A DNA stretch of 64,000 nucleotides from Kineosporia rhizophila (lineage in GTDB: Bacteria > Actinomycetota > Actinomycetes > Actinomycetales > Kineosporiaceae), in the NCBI RefSeq assembly GCF_021277265.1, contig NZ_JAJSOH010000001.1:248001-312000 (forward strand), written 5' to 3'. The notes beneath the pieces were generated by a model. That model was not told where the DNA came from and ran no database searches. It worked only from the letters and a program-made list of their open reading frames with translations. The position numbers and the translations under genes are program-made. How positions within the stretch are numbered: the stretch's first letter is position 1; each line of letters begins with the position of its first letter. Shown here in pieces: positions 34,275 through 43,127 of the stretch.

Positions 34275-36497
34275 TCAGGGGGCGATGAAGAAGTTGTCGC
34301 GGAACAGGCCGGTCGGGTCGTAGCGCCGCTTCAGCTCGCGCAGCCGGGTCAGGTGGGCCGGCGGGAAGGCCTCGGCCAGCACCTCCTCCCCCACGGCCGA
34401 CTCGAAGCTGATGTAGAGGCCCTCGAGGTCCGGCTTCAGCCTCTCCCAGTGCTCGTCCAGCCCGCTGCGGGCCGAGCCCATGGCCACCAGGGAGAAGTTG
34501 GCCGAGCGCCAGCCGTACGCAGTGGCGTCGGCCGGTACGTCGGAGACCGCACCGCCCACCGCCCGCACCTGGAAGAAGTACGAGGCGCCGGTCTTCAGCA
34601 GCGCCTCGATCTTGCCGCCGATCTCCGGCGTCAGGTGCTCGACCAGGCCGGAGTGGGCCAGGGGCTCACCCTGCCCCTGTTGCGGGCCGTCGCTGACGAA
34701 GGCGCCGATGATCTCGTCGTAGCCCGCCAGCGACACCGACTGGTCGGCCAGCGGTGCGATCTCGGCGATCGGCTGAAGGTTCTCGATGATCACGCCCGGG
34801 TCGTCGGAGTCGACCACGAGCAGCGCCTGCGCCATGTACCGGCCACCCTGCGGCGGGCCGAGAATCACCTGCCCGGTCACGCTGCGGTCGGCCGCCTCGA
34901 GCGCCCTGCCCCAGTTCTCCAGGAACAAGGGCACATTGGGGACGTCGAACACCAGCTGGGCGAAGGCGACGCGGCCGACGCGGTGGGCGGTGAAGTCGAA
35001 GGACACGGCTACGCCGAAGTTGGCCCCGGCGCCGCGCATCCCCCAGAACAGGTCCGGATTCTCCTCGGCGGAGGCATGTTTCACGGTTCCGTCGGCCAGC
35101 ACCACGTCGACCGAACGCAGGGCGTCGATGGTCAGCCCGTGCTCACGCGCGAACCAGCCCACGCCACCGGCCGTGGCCAGGCCACCCACTCCCACGCCGC
35201 CGTGGTCGCCACTGGTCAGAGCCAGACCATGAGGGGCCAGCGCCCGAGCCACGTCCACCCACCGCGCACCGGGACCGACCCGCACGTGCCCGGTGGAAGC
35301 GTCTACAATTTCGACGGTGTTGAGGGCGCCGACGTCGATGACCAGGCCGCCGTCGTTCAGCGAACGACCCGAAAGTCCGTGTCCAGCGCTGAAGATGCCC
35401 AAGGGGACGTCGCGGTGCCGGGTAGCGAAGACGACGGCGTCGGAGACTTCTGCGACGGTTTGCGGACGAAGAACCAGGCCCGGCCGGCCCGAGCGCAGAT
35501 ATCCGGACAGATAGCGGGCGTAGGCCGGATCAGCCGGTTCGACCGCCTTGGCCGCCAAAGACTCCGGAACACCGTCGTAGTCGATGCCGGGGCGACGACG
35601 TGCTCGCTGCGCGGCGGTGCGGGTCTGCGTCAGGCCCGAACTACGCGGTCGGGCGCGTTCCACCTTCTCCCGCACCGCCGGCGCGATCTCCTCAGCAAAA
35701 CGGCGCAAGGTGCGCTCGTCGTCGCCCATCGAGATGAACGTGCTCACGCCCTCTTCGAGCGCCAGTTGCACCAGATCGTCCACTGATTCCTGGGGCGTGA
35801 CATTGAGCAGACGGACGATCTCGGCCGGGTCCCGCCCGGCCTCGCGCGCTGCCTCGTCGATCACCTTGTTGCCCCGGGCCAGGTCGCCCGGCTGCAGGTA
35901 GGGCAGCGAAGGCAGCCAGCCGTCGCCCTTCTGGGCAATGAGCCGCTGCATGCGGGGTTTCAGCGCGCCGACCCAGATCGGGATGAGGTGCGCCGGAGCC
36001 GGGCCCCGCTTGGCCCCGGCCACCCGGTGGTACTGGCCGCCCGCGCGCAACGGCCCGGACTCGCTCACGTCCCAGATGCCCCGCATTACGTCGATGGCTT
36101 CCGAGAGCGCATCGACCGACTGCCCCGGGGTCAACCGCGGCCCGCCCATCGCCACGATCGGGTCCCAGAAACCGCCGGCGCCCAGGCCCACCGCCAGCCG
36201 GCCGCCGGTGAGCAGGTCCAGGCTGGCCGCAGAACGGGCGAGAACCGCGGGCTGGCGCAGCGGCACGTTGAGCACGTTGCCGGCCAGGTGGATGCGCTCG
36301 GTGCGGGCACCCACCCAGGTCAGCAGCGTCCAGGTGTCCAGGAACCCCGGCTGGTACGGGTGGTCCTGGAAAGTGACCAGGTCAAGGCCCAGTTCTTCGC
36401 TGAGCACAGCCAGCTCGCCGGGCTTGGCGGCGGGGGCGTTGGTGGGTGTGACGAAAGATCCGAAGCGCAGTGGGTGGCCGTAGTCGGGCATGTGCAC
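34275..36497 (-). CDS. fusion of a luciferase-like (LLM) and a BBE-type FAD oxidoreductase
   Basis: A 740-residue two-enzyme fusion. Residues 1-285 are an LLM flavin/F420 domain (LRFGSFVTPT, LGLDLVTFQDHPYQPGFLDTWTLL, RTERIHLAGNVLNVPLRQPAVLARSAASLDLLTGGRLAVGLGAGGF). A linker of about 25 residues follows, then a PCMH-type FAD domain (about 335-480) with SAGHGLSG, where His373 is placed for covalent FAD attachment, GGVGWFAREHGLTIDALRSVDVVLADG, and the BBE tail RYDPTGLFRDNFFI. The cysteine of bicovalent enzymes is not seen. It is divergent from an HxlR regulator with a palindromic operator between. Substrate unknown; oxidation of a sugar, alcohol or xenobiotic is possible. ATG 36491 is an alternative start. 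Confidence 0.88.
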   Translation of the reverse strand: MHMPDYGHPLRFGSFVTPTNAPAAKPGELAVLSEELGLDLVTFQDHPYQPGFLDTWTLLTWVGARTERIHLAGNVLNVPLRQPAVLARSAASLDLLTGGRLAVGLGAGGFWDPIVAMGGPRLTPGQSVDALSEAIDVMRGIWDVSESGPLRAGGQYHRVAGAKRGPAPAHLIPIWVGALKPRMQRLIAQKGDGWLPSLPYLQPGDLARGNKVIDEAAREAGRDPAEIVRLLNVTPQESVDDLVQLALEEGVSTFISMGDDERTLRRFAEEIAPAVREKVERARPRSSGLTQTRTAAQRARRRPGIDYDGVPESLAAKAVEPADPAYARYLSGYLRSGRPGLVLRPQTVAEVSDAVVFATRHRDVPLGIFSAGHGLSGRSLNDGGLVIDVGALNTVEIVDASTGHVRVGPGARWVDVARALAPHGLALTSGDHGGVGVGGLATAGGVGWFAREHGLTIDALRSVDVVLADGTVKHASAEENPDLFWGMRGAGANFGVAVSFDFTAHRVGRVAFAQLVFDVPNVPLFLENWGRALEAADRSVTGQVILGPPQGGRYMAQALLVVDSDDPGVIIENLQPIAEIAPLADQSVSLAGYDEIIGAFVSDGPQQGQGEPLAHSGLVEHLTPEIGGKIEALLKTGASYFFQVRAVGGAVSDVPADATAYGWRSANFSLVAMGSARSGLDEHWERLKPDLEGLYISFESAVGEEVLAEAFPPAHLTRLRELKRRYDPTGLFRDNFFIAP

Positions 36498-36538
36498 CAG
36501 CGTTCGCCCTGAGCGCGGGAGCTGGCAACACGAGGGTA

Positions 36539-36563
36539 AGTCACTTACTCTTCACAAGTGACT
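36539..36563. promoter_or_regulatory. candidate HxlR operator
   Basis: Inverted repeat AGTCACTT (36539-36546) and AAGTGACT (36556-36563) with 9 bases between, and a nested 11-base palindrome TAAGT-C-ACTTA at 36537-36547. It lies in the divergent gap and abuts ATG 36564 of the HxlR gene, so bound repressor would block both promoters. Confidence 0.6.
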
Positions 36564-36905
36564 ATGCACCCCCTGGGGCAACCGATCAGCGACGAGGAGT
36601 GCCTGCGCGCCTCCGGCATCGTGGAGCTCACCACCGTTATCGGCAAGCGCTGGACCAGCGGCATCATGCTGGCCCTGGGCCGCGGGGCCGACCGCTTCGG
36701 GCAGATCGAGGCGATGGTGCAGGGCGTCTCCGCCCGCATGCTCTCAGTGCGCCTGCGCGAACTGGAACAGCACCGTCTGGTGGAACGGGTGGTCACTCCG
36801 ACCATGCCGGTGTCGGTCACGTACTCGCTGACCCATCGCGGACGGGTGGTGCTGGCCTGGGTGCAGGATCTGGCCCTGGAGAAGCAGGGCGCACCAGTCG
36901 CCTGA
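36564..36905 (+). CDS. HxlR family transcriptional regulator
   Basis: A 113-residue winged-helix regulator. The HxlR signature is present: VIGKRWTSGIMLALGRGADRFGQIEAMVQGVSARMLSVRLRELEQHRLVERVV and VTYSLTHRGRVVLAWVQDL. These proteins act as dimers and often sense electrophiles or oxidants. The start is ATG 36564, directly after the operator; GTG 36558 is an alternative. There is no Shine-Dalgarno. It is divergent from the LLM/FAD fusion and likely controls it. Confidence 0.88.
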   Translation: MHPLGQPISDEECLRASGIVELTTVIGKRWTSGIMLALGRGADRFGQIEAMVQGVSARMLSVRLRELEQHRLVERVVTPTMPVSVTYSLTHRGRVVLAWVQDLALEKQGAPVA

Positions 36906-36975
36906 GCGCCGATGAGTTCGCCCCGCCCCGAACGTCTATCTCTCCGACAGCACCGCCGCGCTCCGGGAGGCCGAC

Positions 36976-37602
36976 ATGGGCAAGCTGATCGTGACCGAGT
37001 ACATGACGCTCGACGGGGTCGCCCAGGGGCCGGGCGGGCCCGAGGAGGACGAGGAAGGCAGCTTCGCGCACGGCGGCTGGCAGGCGCCGCTGATCGACCA
37101 CGAGACCGGCGACGTGGTGTTCGAGCAGTCCCGGAGCATGGACGCACTGCTGCTGGGCCGCCGCACCTACGACATCTTCGCCTCCTACTGGCCGACGGCG
37201 CCCGACGACATCCCGTTCAAGGCGCTGCTCAACGGCGTGCCCAAGTACGTCGCCAGCAACACCCTGAGCGAACCGCTGAGCTGGGAGGGCACCAGCCTCC
37301 TGAAGGGCGACCTGGCCGAGTCGGTGGCCGAGATCAAGCAGCGGCACGAGACCGTCGCCGTGATCGGCAGTCTCGACCTGCTGCAGTCGCTGCTGCGCCT
37401 GGGCCTGGTCGACGAACTGCGCCTGTGGCAGTACCCGGTGCTGCTGGGCTCGGGCAAGAAGGTGTTCGGCAGCGGCACCGTACCCGCCGCCCTGCGCCTG
37501 GAGCAGGCGATCAGCTACCCCGGCGGGGCCGTGCAGCTGACCTACCAGGCTCTGGGCACCACCCCCGGCTACGGGGACATGGCCGAGGTCAGCGCAGGGT
37601 AG
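36976..37602 (+). CDS. RibD C-terminal/dihydrofolate reductase-like protein
   Basis: A 208-residue NADPH-binding reductase of the RibD_C/DHFR superfamily. It starts KLIVTEYMTLDGVAQGPGGPEEDEEG, has DALLLGRRTYDIFASYWP, PKYVASNTLSEPLSWEGTSLLKG, VIGSLDLLQSLLRLGLVDELRLWQYPVLLGSGKKVFG, all typical of actinobacterial YwjB/YyaP-like proteins. The physiological substrate of this branch is not known. The ATG follows GGGAGG. It is 70 bases after the HxlR gene and overlaps the end of the convergent lipid kinase gene by 14 bases. Confidence 0.88.
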   Translation: MGKLIVTEYMTLDGVAQGPGGPEEDEEGSFAHGGWQAPLIDHETGDVVFEQSRSMDALLLGRRTYDIFASYWPTAPDDIPFKALLNGVPKYVASNTLSEPLSWEGTSLLKGDLAESVAEIKQRHETVAVIGSLDLLQSLLRLGLVDELRLWQYPVLLGSGKKVFGSGTVPAALRLEQAISYPGGAVQLTYQALGTTPGYGDMAEVSAG

Positions 37603-38725
37603 CCAGCGCCCCGGCGGCGATCTCGACCAGGATCTCGTCGCCCGCCTCCACCTCCATCACCTCGCCGTCGATCTGCAGCGGCGCGGCCTTGAGCACCCGG
37701 AACCGGAACTCGGTGTAGGCCGGCTGCGGCCCGAGCCCGGTGGTGGCGGCCTTGGCGGCCTTGGTCAGCACCCGCCAGCGCGGCTCGTGCGCGGTCAGCG
37801 TGACCTCGAACTCGCCGTCCTCCGGGTCGCCGTTCTCGCTCAGTTTGAGCACCTTGGCCATCTGCGGGATGTTCGAGAACACCAGGCTGTCGACCGGGAG
37901 CCGCCGGCCGTCTTCCAGCTCGATCCGCAGCGGCCGGAACTCCCCGAAAGACCGCGCCACGGTGACCAGCTCGCGCAGCGAACCCTTGGTGCCCTTCTCC
38001 AGCTCGACCGCGACCACCGGGGTCAGGCCGATGCCGATGTAGGAGTGCGCGTACCGCACGAGCTGCTTGCCCCGGCTCTGCACGGTCATCCGCAACAGGT
38101 CCATCGGGCGCACCTCTTCGGCGGCCACCGCCTCGGGCAGCGGGCGGGGGTCGGTGACCCGGTGGTGGTCGTTGGCATTGCCGGCGGCCACCACCGCGGC
38201 GACGGCATCGGGGTTGCCCGCGTCCATGATGCCGTTGACGACCTCGTTGTAGCCGCCGTCGCCGCTCACCGAGACAATCAATGGACGTCTGTGGGCACCA
38301 CCGCTGCCCGGGTCGCCGAAGGCGGGGGCCGTGGTTGCGGGGGCCGAGTCGGCTGGGTCGGCCGAGGCATGGGCCCGGGTTGCTTCGGCGTCGGCACCGG
38401 CTTCGGCGTCGGCACCAGCTTCGGCGTCGGCACCGGCTTCGGCGTCGGCGCCGCTGTCGGCACCGGCTTCGGCCTTGGCAGCCTCGGCAGCACCGGTTCC
38501 GGCCAGGGGGCCAGAGGCTTCGGCAGCACCGGCTTCGGCGTCCGTGCCGGCTTCCGCGGCCTGGGCGGCCAGCAGCCGGGCGTGCCCGGCGTACTGGGTG
38601 GGCTGCATCTCGACCCGCAGACCAGGATCGAGGTCGTGCAGCGCCTTGCTGAGTTCCTCGGCCCGGCCCGGTGCATCACCGGTGCTGTTGGGGTTGAAGA
38701 TCAGGACGACCCGGTCGAACGGCAT
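37589..38725 (-). CDS. diacylglycerol/lipid kinase family protein with Ala/Glu/Asp-rich insert
   Basis: A 378-residue protein of the DAGK/YegS superfamily. It begins VVLIFNPNSTGDAPGRAEEL, the first strand and nucleotide loop. The core motif SGDGGYNEVVNGIMDAG (155-171) replaces the usual GGDGTxNEV with a Tyr after the second Gly. The C-terminal lectin-like half follows (MDLLRMTVQ, SYIGIGLTPVVAVEL, PLQIDGEVMEVEAGDEILVE). Between them, residues about 57-147 are a low-complexity Ala/Gly/Asp/Glu insert, partly encoded by an 18-bp tandem repeat. The insert lies between two core strands and is probably a disordered loop. Substrate lipid unknown. Confidence 0.82.
   Translation of the reverse strand: MPFDRVVLIFNPNSTGDAPGRAEELSKALHDLDPGLRVEMQPTQYAGHARLLAAQAAEAGTDAEAGAAEASGPLAGTGAAEAAKAEAGADSGADAEAGADAEAGADAEAGADAEATRAHASADPADSAPATTAPAFGDPGSGGAHRRPLIVSVSGDGGYNEVVNGIMDAGNPDAVAAVVAAGNANDHHRVTDPRPLPEAVAAEEVRPMDLLRMTVQSRGKQLVRYAHSYIGIGLTPVVAVELEKGTKGSLRELVTVARSFGEFRPLRIELEDGRRLPVDSLVFSNIPQMAKVLKLSENGDPEDGEFEVTLTAHEPRWRVLTKAAKAATTGLGPQPAYTEFRFRVLKAAPLQIDGEVMEVEAGDEILVEIAAGALATLR
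38382..38453. repeat. 18-bp tandem repeat, four copies, inside the lipid kinase gene
   Basis: Unit GCTTCGGCGTCGGCACCG repeats four times (38382-38399, 38400-38417, 38418-38435, 38436-38453), with one changed base in copies two and four and partial copies downstream. On the coding strand it encodes repeats of Gly-Ala-Asp-Ala-Glu-Ala. Confidence 0.9.
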
Positions 38726-39283
38726 GGAACGATCTTCCCGGTTCTGCGGGCAGGCGGCACCTCGGCGGGCACCCGGCCGACCCGGTGGTCGCGCGCGGCG
38801 GACCAGTGGGTCGTACCTCAGCCGCCGACCGGGCCGGAGGAGCGGCGGTGAACCGGACGATGCTGCTCATTGCGTACGCGTCGACTCCCGAGGCGTACCC
38901 GTGGAACAGTGCCGGCCGGCCCTTGTGCCCGACACCGAGCGATGCGAACCGAACCCGCTGAGGTACAGGCAGATTCGCGCTTGTTCCGGCCACCGATGAA
39001 GGTGGACCGTCAGCGCCTGGTTCCCCGAAACCCATGGGCAGCGAGACACGCTGCAGCCGAACGGGTTTGAGCTACCACCGAGAAGGGCCTACCGCCGCCT
39101 GCCAGTTACCACGCAGACGCCGTTCACCACGGTTCTGCACTTGCAGGAGGAGGATTACATCGAAGATCGCGGACCTTGCCGCGACCAGGTCGCTCATGAA
39201 GCGAAGGTGATCTCGACAATCACCAGAGGAATGAACACCAGAGCATCATGACGCCCCACCACCCCTGTGCGCAAGCCGAGAAC
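38726..39283. other. intergenic region without a supported gene
   Basis: The stretch lies between the starts of the lipid kinase and the end of the LysR gene. Short frames exist on both strands but none has protein-like composition with a credible start. A GGAGGAGGA stretch near 39147 looks like a ribosome binding site but is followed only by a short frame with no standard start. Nothing else seen. Confidence 0.4.
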
Positions 39284-40123
39284 TCACAGCCGCGCAGCGA
39301 CCCGCACCAGCCGGGCCAGCGCCTCCGACCGGCTGTGCGCCGGCCAGGCGATCACGACGGTCACCGCCTCGGCATCCAAAACCGGCACTGCCGAAAGATC
39401 TTCGCGCAGATTCTCGGTGAACGACTCCGGCCCGACCACGGTGGCCCGGCCCGCGGCGATCAGCTCGAACAGCTGCGTCAGGTCCCGCACTTCCGGACCA
39501 GGACCATCGGCGTAGCGGCCGTCCGGGCCGGGCCATCGAGCCAGCGGCAGGTCGGGGAGCGCCGCCACGTCGGAGTGCCGCAGCGCATACTGCTGCCCGA
39601 GCGGGTGCGCGGCCGGAAAGACTGCGACCTGCCCCTCCGTCCAAAGGTTTTCCGACTCGAACCCGGAGACCGAATCGAGTGGCAGGTGCAGCAGCGCCAC
39701 GTCGGCCCGGCCCTCCTGCAGCATCCGCCGGGTCTGGTGCACCTCACCCGGCACCACCTCGACCGCAACCGACCCCGGTTCGGCGCCGTAAGCGTCCACA
39801 AGCCTTTTCAGCAAGTCGTCCGAGGCGCCGGCCGGGGCCGCGAGCACCAGCCCGACCCGGCCGGTGGCGGCCTGCCGAGCCCGACGCTCGGCTGCCGCCA
39901 TCGCACCCAACGCGGCGCGGCCCTGGGTCAGCAACACCGAGCCGGCCTCGGTCAGGCTCACCTTGCGGCTGGTGCGCTCGAGCAGAGCCACGCCGAGGCG
40001 CCGCTCAAGCTGGGTGATGGCGCGAGACAGCGGCGGCTGGGCGATTCCCAGCCGCTCCGCCGCCCGGCCGAAATGCAGCTCCTCGGCCACGGCGACGAAG
40101 TACCGCAGCTCGCGTGTCTCCAC
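39284..40123 (-). CDS. LysR family transcriptional regulator
   Basis: A 279-residue regulator. The N-terminal winged helix reads LRYFVAVAEELHFGRAAERLGIAQPPLSRAITQLERRLGVALLERTSRKVSLTEAGSVLL, followed by the linker helix and a periplasmic-binding-like effector domain (about 90-279). The sequence resembles the BenM/CatR-like branch with the YFVAVAEELHFGRAA start. The target is not evident: the nearest genes are DUF899 (same strand, 49 bases upstream) and an empty region. Confidence 0.9.
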   Translation of the reverse strand: METRELRYFVAVAEELHFGRAAERLGIAQPPLSRAITQLERRLGVALLERTSRKVSLTEAGSVLLTQGRAALGAMAAAERRARQAATGRVGLVLAAPAGASDDLLKRLVDAYGAEPGSVAVEVVPGEVHQTRRMLQEGRADVALLHLPLDSVSGFESENLWTEGQVAVFPAAHPLGQQYALRHSDVAALPDLPLARWPGPDGRYADGPGPEVRDLTQLFELIAAGRATVVGPESFTENLREDLSAVPVLDAEAVTVVIAWPAHSRSEALARLVRVAARL

Positions 40124-40171
40124 CCGACCACCCTACGCGGATCAATACCGCGCGGGTATCGCTGGCTTACC

Positions 40172-40933
40172 TCAGTGGTGATCGCCCTTACGCCCGAGCT
40201 CGGTCTCCGGGGTGGCGCCCGGACGCGTCCACTGCGGGGCGGGACGACCAGTACCGCCCCAGGTGGGCTTGCCCTCCGAGTCCACCCGCCAGTACCAGCA
40301 CGGCCCCTCGCCCTCCGGCCAGCCCTCGGGCTTGTCCTGCCAGGTCTCGCCCCGGCCATACGGCGTCATGTCCAGTACGGCGAACGTGCCGCTGGCGACC
40401 TCGCTGCCCCGGCCGGTGGTGGAGTAGGTGAGGAAGGTGCGCTCACCCTCGCGTAGGTACGAGGTGTGGTGGCCCATCTCGCCGCCGATCGGCTCGTCCA
40501 GGTCGCGCACCGAGTACCAGGGCTCGGTGTAGCCCATGAACTCGGTGAAGGGCGCCACCTCGTCCCATACGCCGGTGGTGACGAAGGCCAGCGAGACCCC
40601 GCGCGCGTTGAGGTAGGGCTCGGTCTGCCGCAGGTGCCAGGCCGCCAGGGTGCAGCCCTCGCACTGCCCCTGGTGCGGCGCTCCGTCCCACCACATGTGC
40701 TTGTAGACCATCAGTTCCTCGCGCCCCTGGAACAACTCGATGAACGGGGTGGGCCCGTCGGGGCCGACCACCTCGATCGTTCCGTCGAACTCCACCATGG
40801 GCAGCCGGCGGCGTTCGGCGGCGAGGGCGTCACCGGCGCGGGTGTGCGCCTTCTCCTTGACCAGGAGCTCGTCACGGGCGGCCTGCCAGGTGGCCCGGTC
40901 GACTACGGGCGGGCGCTTGTCCTGCGTGCTCAT
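40172..40933 (-). CDS. DUF899 thioredoxin-like protein
   Basis: A 253-residue protein of the DUF899 family, predicted thiol-dependent oxidoreductases with a thioredoxin-like fold. Recognisable parts are a helical N terminus (TWQAARDELLVKEKAHTRAGDALAAERRRLPMV), LMVYKHMWWDGAPHQGQCEGCTLAAWHL with CxxC at Cys91/Cys94, and FLTYSTTGRGSEVASGTFAVLDMTPYGRGE. The length matches the family. No substrate is known. It precedes the LysR gene on the same strand, with a 48-base gap, so the pair may be co-transcribed. Confidence 0.9.
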   Translation of the reverse strand: MSTQDKRPPVVDRATWQAARDELLVKEKAHTRAGDALAAERRRLPMVEFDGTIEVVGPDGPTPFIELFQGREELMVYKHMWWDGAPHQGQCEGCTLAAWHLRQTEPYLNARGVSLAFVTTGVWDEVAPFTEFMGYTEPWYSVRDLDEPIGGEMGHHTSYLREGERTFLTYSTTGRGSEVASGTFAVLDMTPYGRGETWQDKPEGWPEGEGPCWYWRVDSEGKPTWGGTGRPAPQWTRPGATPETELGRKGDHH

Positions 40934-41054
40934 GGTGCCTCCCCTGTTGGCTTGCGACGGTCACCAGATCCGACCGCCGAACCTCGCCGAACTCATCGCT
41001 CGTCCCTCGGCCGGTGGTGGTGCGTACCGGCAAAGGGGCCAATAGTGTCGAGCG

Positions 41055-41951
41055 GTGGACGACGCGCGGGCACGGCACTACGGATCCTTCTACGGCCTCG
41101 ACCGCGTTCCGGAAGCTGACGGACGTCCATTGGTCGTTCTGCACGGAAACTGCCAGGCCGAATCGCTGCGGGTGCTCCTGAGCGCACCCGACTCGCCGGT
41201 GCGTACCGTGCGCATCCCGCCCGTGCACGAGCTCACCGGCGACGACCTGCCCTATCTGCACAAGCTTTTGGGCCAGGCCGACGGGGTGGTCTCGCAGCCG
41301 GTCCGCTCCGGCTACCGGGGTCTGCCCATCGGCACCGCCGACGTCCTGGCCGCGGCCGCGCCGGCCACCCGGCTCGTCCTGGTGCCGGTGATCCGTTGGG
41401 CCGCACTGCACCCGTTCCAGGTCATCGTGCGCTCGGCGGCCGGCGAACCGCCGATCGTCCCCTATCACGACCTGAGGACGATGGCCCTGGCGATCGATGT
41501 GAAGGCACCGCCCGTGGGTGAGGACTTCGTGCGAGCGGTACGGGACATCAGCGTGCGCGAACTGCGCGAGCGCCAGCACCGGCACGGCACCATCGACGTG
41601 GTCGACCTGCTCGTGGAGGCCGGACGGCAGGCCTGCCAGGTGGTGAACCACCCGGGCAACCCGGTGCTTCGAGGCGCAGCGGAGCGGATCGCGCTGGCGC
41701 TGGGCCAGACCTGGGAGTCACAGGACCCGGGGCGCGTGCTGCTCAACAGCGTGCACGCCCCCGTCTCGCCCCTGGTCGTCGACGCCCTGGGCCTGGACGG
41801 CGCCCCGACCCCCGACTGGCTCGTCCACGGTCGCACCGTCACCGACGACGAGGTCCGCGAGGCCCACCTGGACTGGTACCGCCGCAACCCCGGCGTGGCC
41901 TCCGACGGTCTGGAACGCCACGCCGAGGTCGCCCGGCTCCTGCTGGGGTAG
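41055..41951 (+). CDS. WcbI-like polysaccharide biosynthesis acetyltransferase
   Basis: A 298-residue protein starting with GTG. The GNCQAESLRVLL motif at 31-42 defines the WcbI family (SGNH-like, linked to capsule acetylation in Burkholderia). Other matching parts are LLGQADGVVSQPVRSGYRG, LVPVIRWAALHPFQV, and DVVDLLVEAGRQACQVVNHPGNPVLRGAAERI, with a conserved NHPxN. No polysaccharide genes are adjacent, so the acceptor is unknown. It is followed directly by the convergent gene (stops touch at 41951/41952). Confidence 0.82.
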   Translation: MDDARARHYGSFYGLDRVPEADGRPLVVLHGNCQAESLRVLLSAPDSPVRTVRIPPVHELTGDDLPYLHKLLGQADGVVSQPVRSGYRGLPIGTADVLAAAAPATRLVLVPVIRWAALHPFQVIVRSAAGEPPIVPYHDLRTMALAIDVKAPPVGEDFVRAVRDISVRELRERQHRHGTIDVVDLLVEAGRQACQVVNHPGNPVLRGAAERIALALGQTWESQDPGRVLLNSVHAPVSPLVVDALGLDGAPTPDWLVHGRTVTDDEVREAHLDWYRRNPGVASDGLERHAEVARLLLG

Positions 41952-42893
41952 CTACTCCACCCGGCGCAGCGTGGCCACCGTGACGTGCGGCCAGCTCAGC
42001 CCGGAGAAGTCCAGCAGCACGGTCTGCGTGTACTGCAGCTGCGAGGCACGGGCCTCGTTGTCCAGCTTCTCCAGCCAGAACGTCGACGTCACCTTCGCCG
42101 CCACCGCATTCGGCTCCGAGTCGCCCACCAGGAAGGCGGTGTTGGCCACCCCGCCGCCCCGCACCGCCTTGGTCTTGGTGCTGGTCGAGATCCGGATGGT
42201 GGAGGTGATGTTCTGCCCGGCGATGGCCTCGCGCAGCACGCTGTTGGGATCGTTCACCATCTTCTGGGTGATCCCCTTCAGGCCGGGGCCCGCGGTGCGG
42301 AACTTGGTCTTCGTCTTCAGGTCCATCTCTTCGAACTCGATCAGGCCCTGCGGGTCGCCGATGGTGAACGGCACGATGCTGGCCTTAGGGATCTCCGGCC
42401 GCGGGGTCTCGTCGGCGCTGGTGGAGTCACCCTGCGCCAGGATCACCGTGCCGTGCGGGATCGTCGCCATCCGCACCACCGTCACCCCTTCCTTGGGGTC
42501 GCTGGTGGCCGGCACCCGGGCGAAGATGCCGGGCTCGAAATGCAGCCCGGCCCCGACGTTCCGGTCGGTGATCTGCTGCAGGTAGTTCAGCCCGAACATG
42601 TTGACGTCCTTCTGCACCAGCCCACGGTTCGGGATCGCCCCGGCGATGCGCTGGAACTCCAGCGTCTCCGAGGTGAGGTTCAGCTCGAGGAAGTGCGCCA
42701 CGTCGCCGCCGAAGTGCGGCCGCCAGATCGTGTTGAACCCGGTGCCCTGCCACTTGCCCCGCAGATCGGCCAGCCGCCCCAGCGGGTGCGGCGCCTTCGC
42801 CTTGGCCGCGACCCCGAACTCGCCCTCCTGGTCCATCTGGCTCTCGCCGATCGGCGGGAGGGGCTCGAACACGAAGCTCTTGGAGAGTTCCAC
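41952..42893 (-). CDS. lipocalin/heme-binding-like beta-barrel protein, function uncertain
   Basis: About 313 residues from GTG 42893. The central region begins GRLADLRGKWQGTGFNTIWRPHF, a GxWxGxG start like that of nitrobindin/THAP4 and fatty-acid-binding barrels, and continues with many short strands (HFLELNLTSETLEFQRI, NYLQQITDRNVGAGLHFEPGIFARVP, PHGTVILAQGD, TSTFWLEKLD). It is similar in plan to bacterial and fungal proteins annotated as heme-binding/peroxidase-like. No catalytic residue can be named. The long frame above 42893 overlaps the divergent HTH gene promoter and is not protein-like. A weak AAGAAG ribosome site precedes the GTG. Confidence 0.65.
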   Translation of the reverse strand: MELSKSFVFEPLPPIGESQMDQEGEFGVAAKAKAPHPLGRLADLRGKWQGTGFNTIWRPHFGGDVAHFLELNLTSETLEFQRIAGAIPNRGLVQKDVNMFGLNYLQQITDRNVGAGLHFEPGIFARVPATSDPKEGVTVVRMATIPHGTVILAQGDSTSADETPRPEIPKASIVPFTIGDPQGLIEFEEMDLKTKTKFRTAGPGLKGITQKMVNDPNSVLREAIAGQNITSTIRISTSTKTKAVRGGGVANTAFLVGDSEPNAVAAKVTSTFWLEKLDNEARASQLQYTQTVLLDFSGLSWPHVTVATLRRVE

Positions 42894-43102
42894 GGATTCT
42901 TCTTTCGTGAGTGGGTGCCGCCACCAGAAACGCCCGACGTCCGATATGCCGGTTACGCCGGGGGTCTGCCGACCATATGCCCGCCGATCCGGCCCGAGCC
43001 AGACCTGACCGCAACACCCACCCAGACCTGCCCGAAGGTTCCTTGGGCCGAACTTTCTGCGCCGGGCCGGTGCGCGGCCAAGTCGCTCGATGGACATTTC
43101 TC

Positions 43103-43118
43103 TTATCACATTTGATAA
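43103..43118. promoter_or_regulatory. candidate operator of the HTH antitoxin-like gene
   Basis: TTATCA-CATT-TGATAA is a perfect 6-4-6 palindrome in an AT-rich patch, ending 9 bases before ATG 43128. Antitoxin-type HTH proteins commonly repress their own promoter at such sites. Confidence 0.6.
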
Positions 43119-43127
43119 CATGAACCC

